Assembly (NCBI GenBank): GCA_018678395.1
Contig: JAHHMJ010000576.1
Span: forward strand, 1 to 11,209
DNA length: 11,209 nucleotides
From: Gemmatimonadota bacterium
Lineage (GTDB): Bacteria > Gemmatimonadota > Gemmatimonadetes > Longimicrobiales > Gaopeijiaceae
Direction: 5' to 3'
Shown here: positions 1 through 6,724 of the stretch, in pieces
Numbering within the stretch: position 1 is the stretch's first letter
How the letters are laid out: the number at the start of each line of letters is the position of its first letter
Position numbers and translations under genes: made by a program
Notes under the pieces: generated by a model
The model's database searches: none
Told to the model about the DNA's origin: nothing
What the model saw: only the letters and a program-made list of their open reading frames with translations

Positions 1-1
1 C

Positions 2-916
2 CTCGACACCGTGGGGGTCGCGGGGATGACCGTTGCGCCCTTCGACGCCTATGAAGCCGACGGTCGCCTGCACGGCCGGGGCGCCTGCGACATGAAGGCG
101 GGCGTAGCGGCGCTGCTCGCGGCAGCCCGCGACCTCGTGCGACGGGGCCACCGTGGGACGCTCGTCGTTGCGCTGACCGCCGACGAGGAGCACGCCTCGC
201 TCGGCATGGCCGATTGCGTCGCCGCGGGCCTGCGTGCGGACGCCGCCGTCGTCTGCGAGCCCACGAGCCTCGCCGTCATGCCTGCCCACAAGGGCTTCGT
301 GTGGATCGATGCCGAGGTGCGCGGCCGGGCGGCCCACGGCTCGCGGCCCGAGGTCGGCATCGACGCGATTCGCAACGCCGCTCGGTACCTGGTCGCACTG
401 GACGCGCTCGACGAAGCCCTGCGGGCGGACGAGCCGCACCCGCTGCTGGGCCACGGCTCCTGGCACGCCGGGACGATCACCGGTGGTGCGGCGGCGTCGG
501 TCTACCCGGAGCGATGTTCGGTCTCGCTCGAGCGCCGTACCCTGCCTGGCGAAACCGCCGCCGACGTCGTGTCCGAGTTCCGGGCGGTCGCCGCAGACCT
601 GCGGGTCCGTGCGCCGGACAGCGACGTCCGCATCGAGGTGAGCCTGGAGCGCCCCGGTACCGAGGTGTCGTCGGACCATCCCCTGGTGACCGGGCTGCTG
701 GAGGCCGCGCGCGCCGAGGGAGTCGACCCTCGGGTCGAGGCCATGACGGCCTGGGTGGACGCCGCCTTTCTGAACGAGGCGGGAACCCCTGCCGTCTGCT
801 TCGGGCCCGGCTCGATCGAGCAGGCCCACTCGGCGGACGAGTGGGTCGAGACCCGAGAGGTCACGCGGTGTGCCGCGATCCTGGAACGGTTCGCGGCGGC
901 GTTCCTGGAGACCTGA
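2..916 (+). CDS. M20-family metallopeptidase/deacylase (ArgE/DapE-like), 5'-truncated by window edge
   Basis: Zinc-dependent amide hydrolase of the M20 family, which includes acetylornithine deacetylase, succinyl-diaminopimelate desuccinylase and carboxypeptidase G2; it is probably cytoplasmic. The reading frame is open to the left edge and begins with LDTV. This is the end of the family's H-x-D-T-V motif, so the N-terminus and its metal-binding His lie outside the window; the GTG at 11 is not the real start. Visible active-site elements in order are the bridging Asp in CDMKAG (Asp codon 89-91), DEEH (general-base Glu and metal Glu, about 182-193), the CEPT Glu (257-259) and the late metal-ligand His in QAHSADE (827-829). 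The central HKGF...GRAAHGSRP stretch fits the start of the lid/dimerisation domain. All ligands expected in the visible part are present, so the enzyme looks functional. The exact substrate cannot be assigned. The gene converges on the next, minus-strand gene. Confidence 0.9.
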   Translation, partial: LDTVGVAGMTVAPFDAYEADGRLHGRGACDMKAGVAALLAAARDLVRRGHRGTLVVALTADEEHASLGMADCVAAGLRADAAVVCEPTSLAVMPAHKGFVWIDAEVRGRAAHGSRPEVGIDAIRNAARYLVALDALDEALRADEPHPLLGHGSWHAGTITGGAAASVYPERCSVSLERRTLPGETAADVVSEFRAVAADLRVRAPDSDVRIEVSLERPGTEVSSDHPLVTGLLEAARAEGVDPRVEAMTAWVDAAFLNEAGTPAVCFGPGSIEQAHSADEWVETREVTRCAAILERFAAAFLET

Positions 917-929
917 CTCCTCGGGACTC

Positions 930-945
930 CAGGCCCCGCGGCCTG
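930..945. terminator. Short hairpin between convergent genes
   Basis: A perfect 6-bp inverted repeat, CAGGCC and GGCCTG, with a 4-base loop lies in the 36-base gap between the stop codons of the M20 gene and the plug-like lipoprotein gene. It could terminate both transcripts. There is no T-run, so this is a hairpin call only. Confidence 0.35.
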
Positions 946-952
946 ACGCCCG

Positions 953-1327
953 CTAGCGCCGCGTCGTCAATTCGATGGTTCCCCCGCCGACGCCCGTACC
1001 GTAGAGCGTGGTGGCGTCCGTCCCGCTGCGACGGCGGATCTCGACGATCTCGCTGGCGCGGAAGTCCTGGAGCGTCTCCAGGCTCCCGCGACGCATCCCG
1101 TCGATGAAGACGACCGGGGGTGTCGATCGACTCCGCACGCGAAGCCAGGTGGGTCGGAGGCGGCGGAGGGCTTCGAGCACGTTGAACTGGGCGACGGTTT
1201 CCAGTTCACCGGCGGAGATGACGTCCCCGCTGCGGCTCGGCACGGTGGTGCCGGGCCGGGCGGTCGTCGCACACGCGCCCAGAACGAGGGCCAGAGCCAG
1301 GATGAAGTGGATTCGAAGCGCGCGCAT
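953..1327 (-). CDS. Plug-only TonB-dependent-receptor-like lipoprotein (124 aa)
   Basis: Small predicted lipoprotein. The ATG at 1327 gives a signal peptide (MRALRIHFILALALVLGAC) with lipobox LGAC and Cys19 as the lipidated residue. A GGAG lies 6 bases upstream (1334-1337). Longer in-frame starts exist but would put about 20 hydrophilic residues before the signal peptide. The mature part resembles the plug domain of TonB-dependent receptors: ISAGELE near residue 37, then VLEALRRLRPTWL, PVVFIDGMRRG, a SEIVEIRRRSG segment and the closing TLYGTGVGGGTIELTTR, the usual end of a plug. No beta-barrel follows, so it cannot be a transport channel. Similar short proteins are, to my knowledge, common in Gemmatimonadota and are annotated as plug-domain proteins of unknown role. 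It is divergent from the DUF1707 gene. Function unknown; possibly a periplasmic adaptor. Confidence 0.8.
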   Translation of the reverse strand: MRALRIHFILALALVLGACATTARPGTTVPSRSGDVISAGELETVAQFNVLEALRRLRPTWLRVRSRSTPPVVFIDGMRRGSLETLQDFRASEIVEIRRRSGTDATTLYGTGVGGGTIELTTRR

Positions 1328-1473
1328 GGGGGTCTCCGACGGGCGGGTCGGTTCGGACGGGTGAAACTCCTGCCGCTGAACTTCCATCATGCTTGTTGGG
1401 GGCCGTGCGGCGCCACTATCGTCCGGCACATGGGTGGTGGACGGCGGAACGATGAGAGGGGCAGCGAGGCGAT
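1328..1473. promoter_or_regulatory. Divergent intergenic region, presumed promoters for both flanking genes
   Basis: This 146-base gap separates the start codons of the plug-like lipoprotein (minus) and the DUF1707 protein (plus), so promoters for both should lie here. Ribosome-binding sequences are visible at both edges: GGAG at 1334-1337 (minus) and GAGG at 1466-1469 (plus). A weak TTGTTG (1393-1398) and CACTAT (1414-1419) pair faces the plus gene, but the 15-base spacing is short and the match is poor. No operator-like palindrome stands out. Confidence 0.35.
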
Positions 1474-2232
1474 ATGAGTGAAGGGGTCGACGGTCTGGAC
1501 GGGATTCCCGCGGGAGACGCCACGCGCCAGAAGGCTGTGGATGCGCTGTGCGAGGCGTTTGCCGACGACCGCATCTCGGTCGAAGAGTTCGAGCGGCGCG
1601 TGGAGCTCGCGCACCGCGCCGAGACGCTCGAAGAGCTCCGGGCCCTGCTGAGGGGACTTCCGGCTCCACTTCCGGCGCGTCGGCCGGAGACGTCGCCGGG
1701 TGAGGAGTCGTCTTCGCTCGAGGTCGCCCCACCGCGCCCCGAGTTCACTCTGTCCCGCCACGTCACGCAGCCGCCCGAGATGGTGCGACCCACCAGCTTC
1801 ATCGCGGGGATCCTGGGCGGAGGCGGCCGCAGGGGGGCCTGGTACCCGGCCCGCGTGAACTACGCCATTGGATTCATGGGCGGGTTCACTCTCGATCTGC
1901 GCGAGGCGCCCCTCCCCCCCGGTGTGACCGAGATCCGACTCTTCTGCTTCTGGGGCGGCGGCGAGGTGATCGTTCCGCCCGACGTCCGCGTGGAGGTGTC
2001 GGTCGCGGGCATCCTGGGCGGCGTCGACTACGATCACGCGGTGCCGGGCACGCTGGACCCGGATGCCCCGGTGGTCCGAATCACCGGCATCTGCCTGATG
2101 GGGGGCGCGGAGATCGCGGTTCGCTATGCCGGCGAGAGCGCCGGAGACGCGAAGCGGCGACGCAAGTCGGAGCGCCGGTCGCGCAAGAGAGCGATGCGAC
2201 AGCTCCGCGAGGGCGACCGTCGAGGGGACTGA
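1474..2232 (+). CDS. DUF1707 (SHOCT-like) and LiaF-C-like domain protein
   Basis: A 252-residue protein of unknown biochemical role. Residues about 11-63 (AGDATRQKAVDAL... ISVEEFERRVELAHRAETLEEL) match the DUF1707 helical domain that is common at the N-terminus of membrane or cell-envelope-stress proteins. Residues about 108-218 resemble the C-terminal domain of LiaF-type 'cell wall-active antibiotics response' proteins. This region is a series of short beta repeats with GG turns: GILGGG, GFMGGFTLDL, FWGGGEVIVPP, GILGGVDY, LMGGAEI. A Pro-rich linker separates the two domains. No transmembrane segment is seen, unlike classical LiaF, so it appears soluble. The tail from about residue 227 is strongly basic (KRRRKSERRSRKRA) and could bind nucleic acid or acidic membranes. 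The ATG at 1474 follows GAGG at 1466-1469. The stop codon lies inside the downstream hairpin. Confidence 0.85.
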   Translation: MSEGVDGLDGIPAGDATRQKAVDALCEAFADDRISVEEFERRVELAHRAETLEELRALLRGLPAPLPARRPETSPGEESSSLEVAPPRPEFTLSRHVTQPPEMVRPTSFIAGILGGGGRRGAWYPARVNYAIGFMGGFTLDLREAPLPPGVTEIRLFCFWGGGEVIVPPDVRVEVSVAGILGGVDYDHAVPGTLDPDAPVVRITGICLMGGAEIAVRYAGESAGDAKRRRKSERRSRKRAMRQLREGDRRGD

Positions 2233-2246
2233 CGGTCGCCCCCGCG
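2206..2246. terminator. Strong bidirectional hairpin overlapping the DUF1707 gene's 3' end
   Basis: GGGCGACCGTC (2211-2221) and GACGGTCGCCC (2231-2241) form a perfect 11-bp stem with a 9-base loop. After one A/C mismatch the stem continues for 4 bp (CGCG at 2206-2209 with CGCG at 2243-2246). The TGA stop of the plus gene (2230-2232) spans the end of the loop and the start of the right arm, and the minus gene's stop (2252-2254) is six bases beyond. The position between two convergent genes suggests a shared terminator. No T-tract follows on either strand. Confidence 0.6.
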
Positions 2247-2251
2247 AGACG

Positions 2252-2674
2252 TCAGGTGCAGTGCTCGGCGTAGGCGGACTGTAGCGCCTCGGCGATCTGA
2301 TGGGGCGTGCTGCCCTCGATCCGGTGCCGCTCCAGGAACCAGACGAGCTGGCCTTCCTTGAAGAGCGCGACCGACGGAGAGGACGGCGGGTACCCCGTGA
2401 TGTATTGGCGGGCCTGAGCCGTCGCGTCGAGATCCTGACCGGCGAACACGGTGGTGAGGCGCTCGGGGCGGGCATCGCCCTGGAGCGACAGGTACACACC
2501 CGGACGCGCGGCCCCGGCGGCGCAGCCGCAGATGGAGTTGACGACGAGCAGCGTCGTGGCATCGTCGTCTCCACCCAGGACCCGGTCGACGTCGTCGGCG
2601 TTCCGGAGTTCCTCGAAGCCGATGCGGACGAGGTCCTCGCGCATCGGGGCAACCATCATCTCGGGGTACGGCAT
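2252..2674 (-). CDS. BrxA/BrxB-family bacilliredoxin
   Basis: A 140-residue cytoplasmic thioredoxin-fold protein of the BrxA/BrxB (YphP/YqiW) family. In Firmicutes these proteins remove bacillithiol from S-bacillithiolated proteins. The diagnostic active site is the CGC motif in NSICGCAAG (Cys49 and Cys51), which replaces the usual CxxC. Other family-typical segments are the N-terminal YPEMMVAPMREDL, ARPGVYLSL, TTVFAGQD and a C-terminal SPSVALFKEGQLVWFLERH stretch. Length matches the family (about 140-145). The ATG at 2674 is preceded by AGGAGA (complement of 2681-2686) 6 bases upstream, and the family N-terminus starts here; a longer in-frame reading would run through unrelated sequence. It is divergent from the molybdenum hydroxylase operon. 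It implies a low-molecular-weight thiol of the bacillithiol type, though the bacillithiol synthesis genes are not in view. Confidence 0.92.
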   Translation of the reverse strand: MPYPEMMVAPMREDLVRIGFEELRNADDVDRVLGGDDDATTLLVVNSICGCAAGAARPGVYLSLQGDARPERLTTVFAGQDLDATAQARQYITGYPPSSPSVALFKEGQLVWFLERHRIEGSTPHQIAEALQSAYAEHCT

Positions 2675-2856
2675 CGCTGGTCTCCTCGCGTCATTCTGGG
2701 GTCCGCCGCCGCCCGATCGCGGGCCCGGGGCGGGGAGTATGCGGGCCGGTACACCCCCGCCTGTTCCGAGGATCCGGTGTGCGTCGTCGCCTTGCCGCCG
2801 ACCCGGAGCGGACAGACCTTGCGGTGGTGTTTCGCCGTGCATCGGGAGGAGCGTCG
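2675..2856. promoter_or_regulatory. Divergent intergenic region upstream of the molybdoenzyme operon
   Basis: 182 bases between the start codons of the bacilliredoxin (minus) and the small iron-sulfur subunit (plus). It must hold at least the promoter of the four-gene operon. Ribosome-binding sites lie at both ends (2681-2686 on the minus strand, 2845-2850 on the plus strand). The sequence is very GC-rich, and I see no convincing -35/-10 pair, operator palindrome or riboswitch. Confidence 0.35.
2845..2850 (+). promoter_or_regulatory. Shine-Dalgarno GGAGGA that sets a TTG start
   Basis: GGAGGA ends 6 bases before the TTG at 2857. This is the best ribosome-binding site near the 5' end of the gene. 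It supports TTG over the in-frame GTG at 2779, which would add 26 residues with no family similarity. Confidence 0.7.
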
Positions 2857-3339
2857 TTGAGCCACACCACAGAGGTCGTTCGCCTTCACGTGAACGGCGA
2901 TTCCGTCGAGGTCGGCGTTCCCGCCCACTTCACCCTCGTCGAGGCGCTGCGCTACGGCCTGGGTCTCACGGGAACCAAGCAGGGGTGCGACAAGGGCGAC
3001 TGCGGAGCGTGCACGGTTCTCGTCGACGGACGACCGACGCTGTCGTGCATTCTCCCCGTCCAGGAGGCGGAAGACCGCCAGGTCACCACCGTCGAGGGCC
3101 TCGCGACGCCCGAGGCGGTGCACCCCCTTCAGGATGAGTTCGACCGCCACGGCGCAGCGCAGTGCGGTTTCTGCACGCCGGGGATCCTCTGCTCGGCGGC
3201 GGCCCTCCTGGACGGCAACCCCGAGCCGACCCGCGACGAGATCCGCGAGGCGCTCTCGGGCAATCTGTGTCGCTGCACCGGCTACACGAAGATCTTCGTG
3301 GCGGTCGAGGCGGCCGCTGCGCGACGGAGAGGCCGATGA
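2857..3339 (+). CDS. hcrC: 4-hydroxybenzoyl-CoA reductase-like small subunit, 2x[2Fe-2S]
   Basis: A 160-residue electron-transfer subunit of a xanthine-oxidase-family molybdoenzyme. It carries two [2Fe-2S] clusters between the molybdenum site and FAD. The N-terminal plant-ferredoxin-like domain has Cys44, Cys49, Cys52 and Cys64 ([20 protein letters not shown]). The C-terminal helical domain has Cys103 and Cys106 (QCGFCTPG) and Cys138 and Cys140 (NLCRCTGY), so all eight cluster ligands are present. Start is TTG at 2857 with GGAGGA 6 bases upstream. The LTGTKQGCD and NLCRCTGY segments also occur throughout the family, including CoxS and XDH small subunits. The HcrC assignment therefore rests mainly on the neighbouring subunits. 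It is first in a four-gene operon; its TGA overlaps the next ATG by 4 bases (ATGA at 3336-3339), indicating translational coupling and 1:1 synthesis. Confidence 0.92.
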   Translation: MSHTTEVVRLHVNGDSVEVGVPAHFTLVEALRYGLGLTGTKQGCDKGDCGACTVLVDGRPTLSCILPVQEAEDRQVTTVEGLATPEAVHPLQDEFDRHGAAQCGFCTPGILCSAAALLDGNPEPTRDEIREALSGNLCRCTGYTKIFVAVEAAAARRRGR

Positions 3340-5747
3340 GCGGCAAGCGGCCCTCGCGCGACGACTTCGCGGTCATCGGCCGGCCGCAGCGGAAGATCGA
3401 CGGCCTCGCGAAATCCACGGGACGCGCGGCGTACACCGACGACATCGTCCTGCCCGGCATGCTGCACGGGAAGATCCTGCGCAGCCCGCATCCTCACGCA
3501 CGCATACGCTCGATCGACACCGCGGGTGCAGAGGCGCTGCCGGGAGTCCACGCGGTGGTCACCGGAGCCGACTTCCCAACGCCCTACGGCATCATCCCGT
3601 GGACTCCGGACGAGACGGCCCTGGCGGTCGATCGGGTGCGCTACATCGGTGACGGGGTCGCAGCGGTTGCGGCCGTGGACGAGGACACGGCACTCGAAGC
3701 GCTGCGGCGAATCGAGGTCGACTACGAGATCCTGCCGGCGGTCTTCGATCCCCACGACGCGCTCGCTGCCGAGGGAAACTACGAGGCCGGCGACTACATC
3801 CACCCTCCGAAGAGGGAGGGCTGGAACGGGAACATCACGAAGAAGGTCCACCTCGAATTCGGCGATCTCGATGCCGGTTGGAAAGCCGGCGAGATAGAAG
3901 TAGAAGCAGAATACTACTTCGAAGGAACGACCCACGCGGCGATCGAGCCCCACTGCGCGATCGGCCGCTTCGACGGAGACGGGCGCCTCACCGTCTGGTC
4001 GTCCACCCAGGTGCCGCACTACCTGCATCGGGAGCTCGCTCGCGTGCTCGGCCTGCATCCCGCCGAGGTCCGGGTGATCCAGCCCCCGGTCGGGGGTGCG
4101 TTCGGGGGGAAGAGCGAGCCCTTCGACCTCGAGTTCTGCGTGGCGGCCCTCTCCCGGAAGGCGGGCCGGCCGGTCAAGATCCTCTACACGCGCGAAGAGG
4201 TCTTCTACGCGCACCGCGGCCGCCACCCCTTCCACATGTGGTACCGCACGGCGATGACCCGCGACGGAATGCTGACCGGTGTCGACGCGCGCATCGTGCT
4301 CGACGGGGGGGCGTACGCATCGTTCGGGCTGGTGACCACCTACTACTCCGGCCAGCTGCTGACCGCGCCCTACGCGCTTCCGGCCTACCGATTCGATTCG
4401 GTCCGGGCGTACACGAACAAGCCGGCGTGCGGCCCCAAGCGAGGCCATGGATCGGTCCAGCCCCGCTTCGCCTTCGAGGTCCAGCTCGACAAGCTGGCCG
4501 AGCTCGGCGACATCGATCCCATCGAGTTGCGCCGCCGCAACTTCATCGGGGCGAACACGCGCACGGTCAACGAGCTGCGGGTCACCTCGAACGGCTTCCT
4601 CGAGTGCCTCGAGGCGGTCGAGGGGGCATCAGGGTGGAAGGAACGCTGGAGGCGGTTGCCGTTCGGGCGTGGTCTCGGCGTGGCCGGGTCGACCTACATC
4701 TCGGGCACGAACTACCCGATCTACCCGAACGACATGCCGCAGTCGGGCATCCAGGTGCAGATCGACCGCTCGGGCCGTGTGGCCGTCTTCAGCGGTGGCA
4801 GCGAGATCGGTCAGGGGACCGATTCGGCGATGGCCTACATCGCCGCCGAGGAGTTCGGTGTCCCGCTCGAGCACGTGCGGGTGTACCGCGGCGATACCGA
4901 CTTCACCCCCGTCGATCTCGGCGCCTACTCGTCCCGCGTCACCTTCATGCTGGGCAACGCCTGCATCGATGCATGCCGCAAGCTCAAGCGGCGCATTCAG
5001 GAGGCTGTCGCCGAGCACTGGGAGGGTGAGCCGGAGGCGGTGGTGTTGAGGGAAGGGCGCGCCTTCGATCCGTCGGACCCGGAGCGGTCGCTCCCGATCC
5101 GCCACGCCTTCCAGATCGCGGAGACCCGTTGGGGGACCCTCGGCGAGACGGGGTCCTACAACACGCCGAAGGACGTGCACGGGCAATACCGGGGCGGCAC
5201 GATCGGGGCGAGCCCCGCCTACTCGTTCACGGCCCACATCGCCGAAGTCGAGGTGGATCCGGAGACCGGGATCGTCACCGTCGATCGGATCTGGGTGGCG
5301 CACGACTGCGGGCGGGCGCTCAACCCGGTCCTCGTGGAGGGCCAGATGGAGGGGTCGGCCTACATGGGTTTCGCCGAGGCGTTGATGGAGGAGCACGTCT
5401 TCAAGGACGCGGACCACGGACGCGCGGGCCTGCACAACGCGCCGTCCCTGCTGGACTATCGCCTCCCGACCAGCGTCGATACGCCGGAGCTCGAGTCGCT
5501 CATCATCGAATCGGTGGACCCGGAAGGACCGTACGGCGCGAAGGAGGCCGGTGAGGGTCCGCTTCACCCGTCCATTCCGGCCATCGCCAACGCAATCCAC
5601 GACGCGGTGGGCGTGCGGGTCGATCGGTTGCCCTTCTCGCCTCCGCGGGTCTGGCGGGCTCTCGAGAAGGCGCGTGAGGCGGGTGCGCTGGCGAAGCCGG
5701 CCCATCCCGCGGATCGCCTCTCCTCGCGTACGGAGGTGGGCGCATGA
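3336..5747 (+). CDS. hcrA: 4-hydroxybenzoyl-CoA reductase-like molybdopterin-binding large subunit
   Basis: An 803-residue catalytic subunit of the xanthine-oxidase family that binds molybdopterin cytosine dinucleotide. Residues about 13-140 are the N-terminal a/b-hammerhead domain (IGRPQRKIDGLAKSTGRAAY). GGAFGGK lies at 253-259 and EIGQGTDS at 490-497. The probable catalytic Glu is 740 in GAKEAGE, equivalent to the GxKGxGE Glu of the family. Segment 361-378 (NKPACGPKRGHGSVQPRF) replaces the AYRCSFR/AYRGAGR loops of CO-dehydrogenase types. Together with VDLGAYSSRVT (526-536) it resembles HcrA/HbaC as I remember them. In Thauera and Rhodopseudomonas these dehydroxylate 4-hydroxybenzoyl-CoA to benzoyl-CoA. 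The ATG at 3336 follows GGAGAGG and overlaps the upstream stop; longer in-frame readings are rejected because they overlap the small subunit gene. A short AT-rich, rare-codon patch lies at 3891-3929. Substrate is inferred; an aromatic hydroxylase/dehydrogenase role cannot be excluded. Confidence 0.9.
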   Translation: MSGKRPSRDDFAVIGRPQRKIDGLAKSTGRAAYTDDIVLPGMLHGKILRSPHPHARIRSIDTAGAEALPGVHAVVTGADFPTPYGIIPWTPDETALAVDRVRYIGDGVAAVAAVDEDTALEALRRIEVDYEILPAVFDPHDALAAEGNYEAGDYIHPPKREGWNGNITKKVHLEFGDLDAGWKAGEIEVEAEYYFEGTTHAAIEPHCAIGRFDGDGRLTVWSSTQVPHYLHRELARVLGLHPAEVRVIQPPVGGAFGGKSEPFDLEFCVAALSRKAGRPVKILYTREEVFYAHRGRHPFHMWYRTAMTRDGMLTGVDARIVLDGGAYASFGLVTTYYSGQLLTAPYALPAYRFDSVRAYTNKPACGPKRGHGSVQPRFAFEVQLDKLAELGDIDPIELRRRNFIGANTRTVNELRVTSNGFLECLEAVEGASGWKERWRRLPFGRGLGVAGSTYISGTNYPIYPNDMPQSGIQVQIDRSGRVAVFSGGSEIGQGTDSAMAYIAAEEFGVPLEHVRVYRGDTDFTPVDLGAYSSRVTFMLGNACIDACRKLKRRIQEAVAEHWEGEPEAVVLREGRAFDPSDPERSLPIRHAFQIAETRWGTLGETGSYNTPKDVHGQYRGGTIGASPAYSFTAHIAEVEVDPETGIVTVDRIWVAHDCGRALNPVLVEGQMEGSAYMGFAEALMEEHVFKDADHGRAGLHNAPSLLDYRLPTSVDTPELESLIIESVDPEGPYGAKEAGEGPLHPSIPAIANAIHDAVGVRVDRLPFSPPRVWRALEKAREAGALAKPAHPADRLSSRTEVGA

Positions 5748-6724
5748 CCGGCACCCGGCCCCGCGCGCGCGGCTCGATGCTGCGAAACGCCCTCACCGCG
5801 GCCCTGCTGGGCCTGGCCGCGTGCGGACCCGAGGACGCCGCGCAGGCCGCGGAGGCTGCGATGGCGGACGATGGCCTGGTCGCTTCTCTCGACACCATCC
5901 CGGGGACCGTCTGGACCGAGCGCGATTGGGCGGTTCTGACGGAGAAGATCCGCTGGGCCGACGAACGAGGGCTGGACACGCTGTCCTGGGGCGACGCGAT
6001 GGCGGCGTTGGGCCGGACGTTCGTCGGCACGACGTACATCCCGGGTACGCTCGAGGCCCCGGGCGACGAGCACGTCGTGGTCAATCTGCGGGAGTTGGAC
6101 TGCGTCACCTTCATCGAGAACGTATGGGCGCTGCTCCGCTTCCATCGGGACGAGGGGGTCGCCGCCCTCGACGATCCGGCCGCGGCCCGCGACGCCTACG
6201 AGGCTCACCTGCGCGCGATCCGCTACCGCGACGGCCGCCTCGAGGGGTACCCGAGCCGCCTCCACTACTTCTCCGATTGGCTCTGGAACCACGAGGACCG
6301 TGGGCACCTTCGTCTCGTCGCCGGTGAGCTCGGTGGGGCCGCCGACCCCGAGCCGATCGACTTCATGTCGACCCATCCGGACGCCTACCGGCAGCTGGCG
6401 AACCCCGACTTTCTCGAGGCCGTGCGCACGCGCGAAGCCGAGCTGACGGAGCGGGGACCCCGCGTGTACCTGCCCCAGGAGTCGGTCGCTCAGGCCGAGA
6501 GCGGGGTGCGGGACGGGGACATCATCGCGGCGACCTCGACGGTCGCGGGACTCGACGTCGCCCACACCGGCATCGCCCTGTGGCAGGATGGCCGTCTGCA
6601 TCTGCTGCATGCGCCGCTGGTCGGCCGCTCGGTCGAGATCAGCGAAGTCCCCCTCGCGGATCGCATCCAGGGGATCCGAGGTCAGGACGGCATCATGGTC
6701 GCCCGTCTAGAGGACGCAGGCTGA
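5744..6724 (+). CDS. DUF1460 N-acetylmuramoyl-L-alanine amidase-like lipoprotein
   Basis: A 326-residue exported protein with a DUF1460 (NlpC/P60-like, amidase-like) domain. The N-terminus has Arg residues and a hydrophobic stretch ending in LAAC, with Cys27 as the predicted lipidation site. An alternative start at 5777 (MLRNALTAALL) would give a cleaner signal peptide. The catalytic domain shows ELDCVTFIENV with putative nucleophile Cys120, PSRLHYFSDWLWN (170-182), DGDIIAAT (258-265), AHTGIAL with putative catalytic His274, and LHLLHAP (285-291). This matches the Cys-His arrangement of the family, which is linked to cleavage of peptidoglycan peptides or muramyl-peptide amide bonds. It probably acts in the periplasm at an envelope membrane. 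It overlaps the large-subunit gene by 4 bases (ATGA) and the FAD-subunit gene by one base (TGATG), so it is embedded in a molybdoenzyme operon with which it has no known functional link. Confidence 0.88.
   Translation: MTGTRPRARGSMLRNALTAALLGLAACGPEDAAQAAEAAMADDGLVASLDTIPGTVWTERDWAVLTEKIRWADERGLDTLSWGDAMAALGRTFVGTTYIPGTLEAPGDEHVVVNLRELDCVTFIENVWALLRFHRDEGVAALDDPAAARDAYEAHLRAIRYRDGRLEGYPSRLHYFSDWLWNHEDRGHLRLVAGELGGAADPEPIDFMSTHPDAYRQLANPDFLEAVRTREAELTERGPRVYLPQESVAQAESGVRDGDIIAATSTVAGLDVAHTGIALWQDGRLHLLHAPLVGRSVEISEVPLADRIQGIRGQDGIMVARLEDAG

Noticed and set aside
953..1732. Longer 259-residue version of the plug-like lipoprotein
   Set aside because: The extra N-terminus runs antisense through the DUF1707 gene and would bury the signal peptide. 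The start at 1327 has a ribosome-binding site and a proper lipobox distance.
2300..2860. Plus-strand open frame of 186 codons across the bacilliredoxin gene
   Set aside because: It lies opposite a clear bacilliredoxin and has no domain of its own; composition is that of an antisense shadow.
3282..4448. Long minus-strand open frame (388 codons) opposite the large-subunit gene
   Set aside because: It is a shadow of a strongly conserved coding frame in GC-rich DNA. Its translation is Arg/Val/Asp-rich with no recognisable domain. The frames at 4629-5705 and 5564-6610 on the minus strand are rejected for the same reason.
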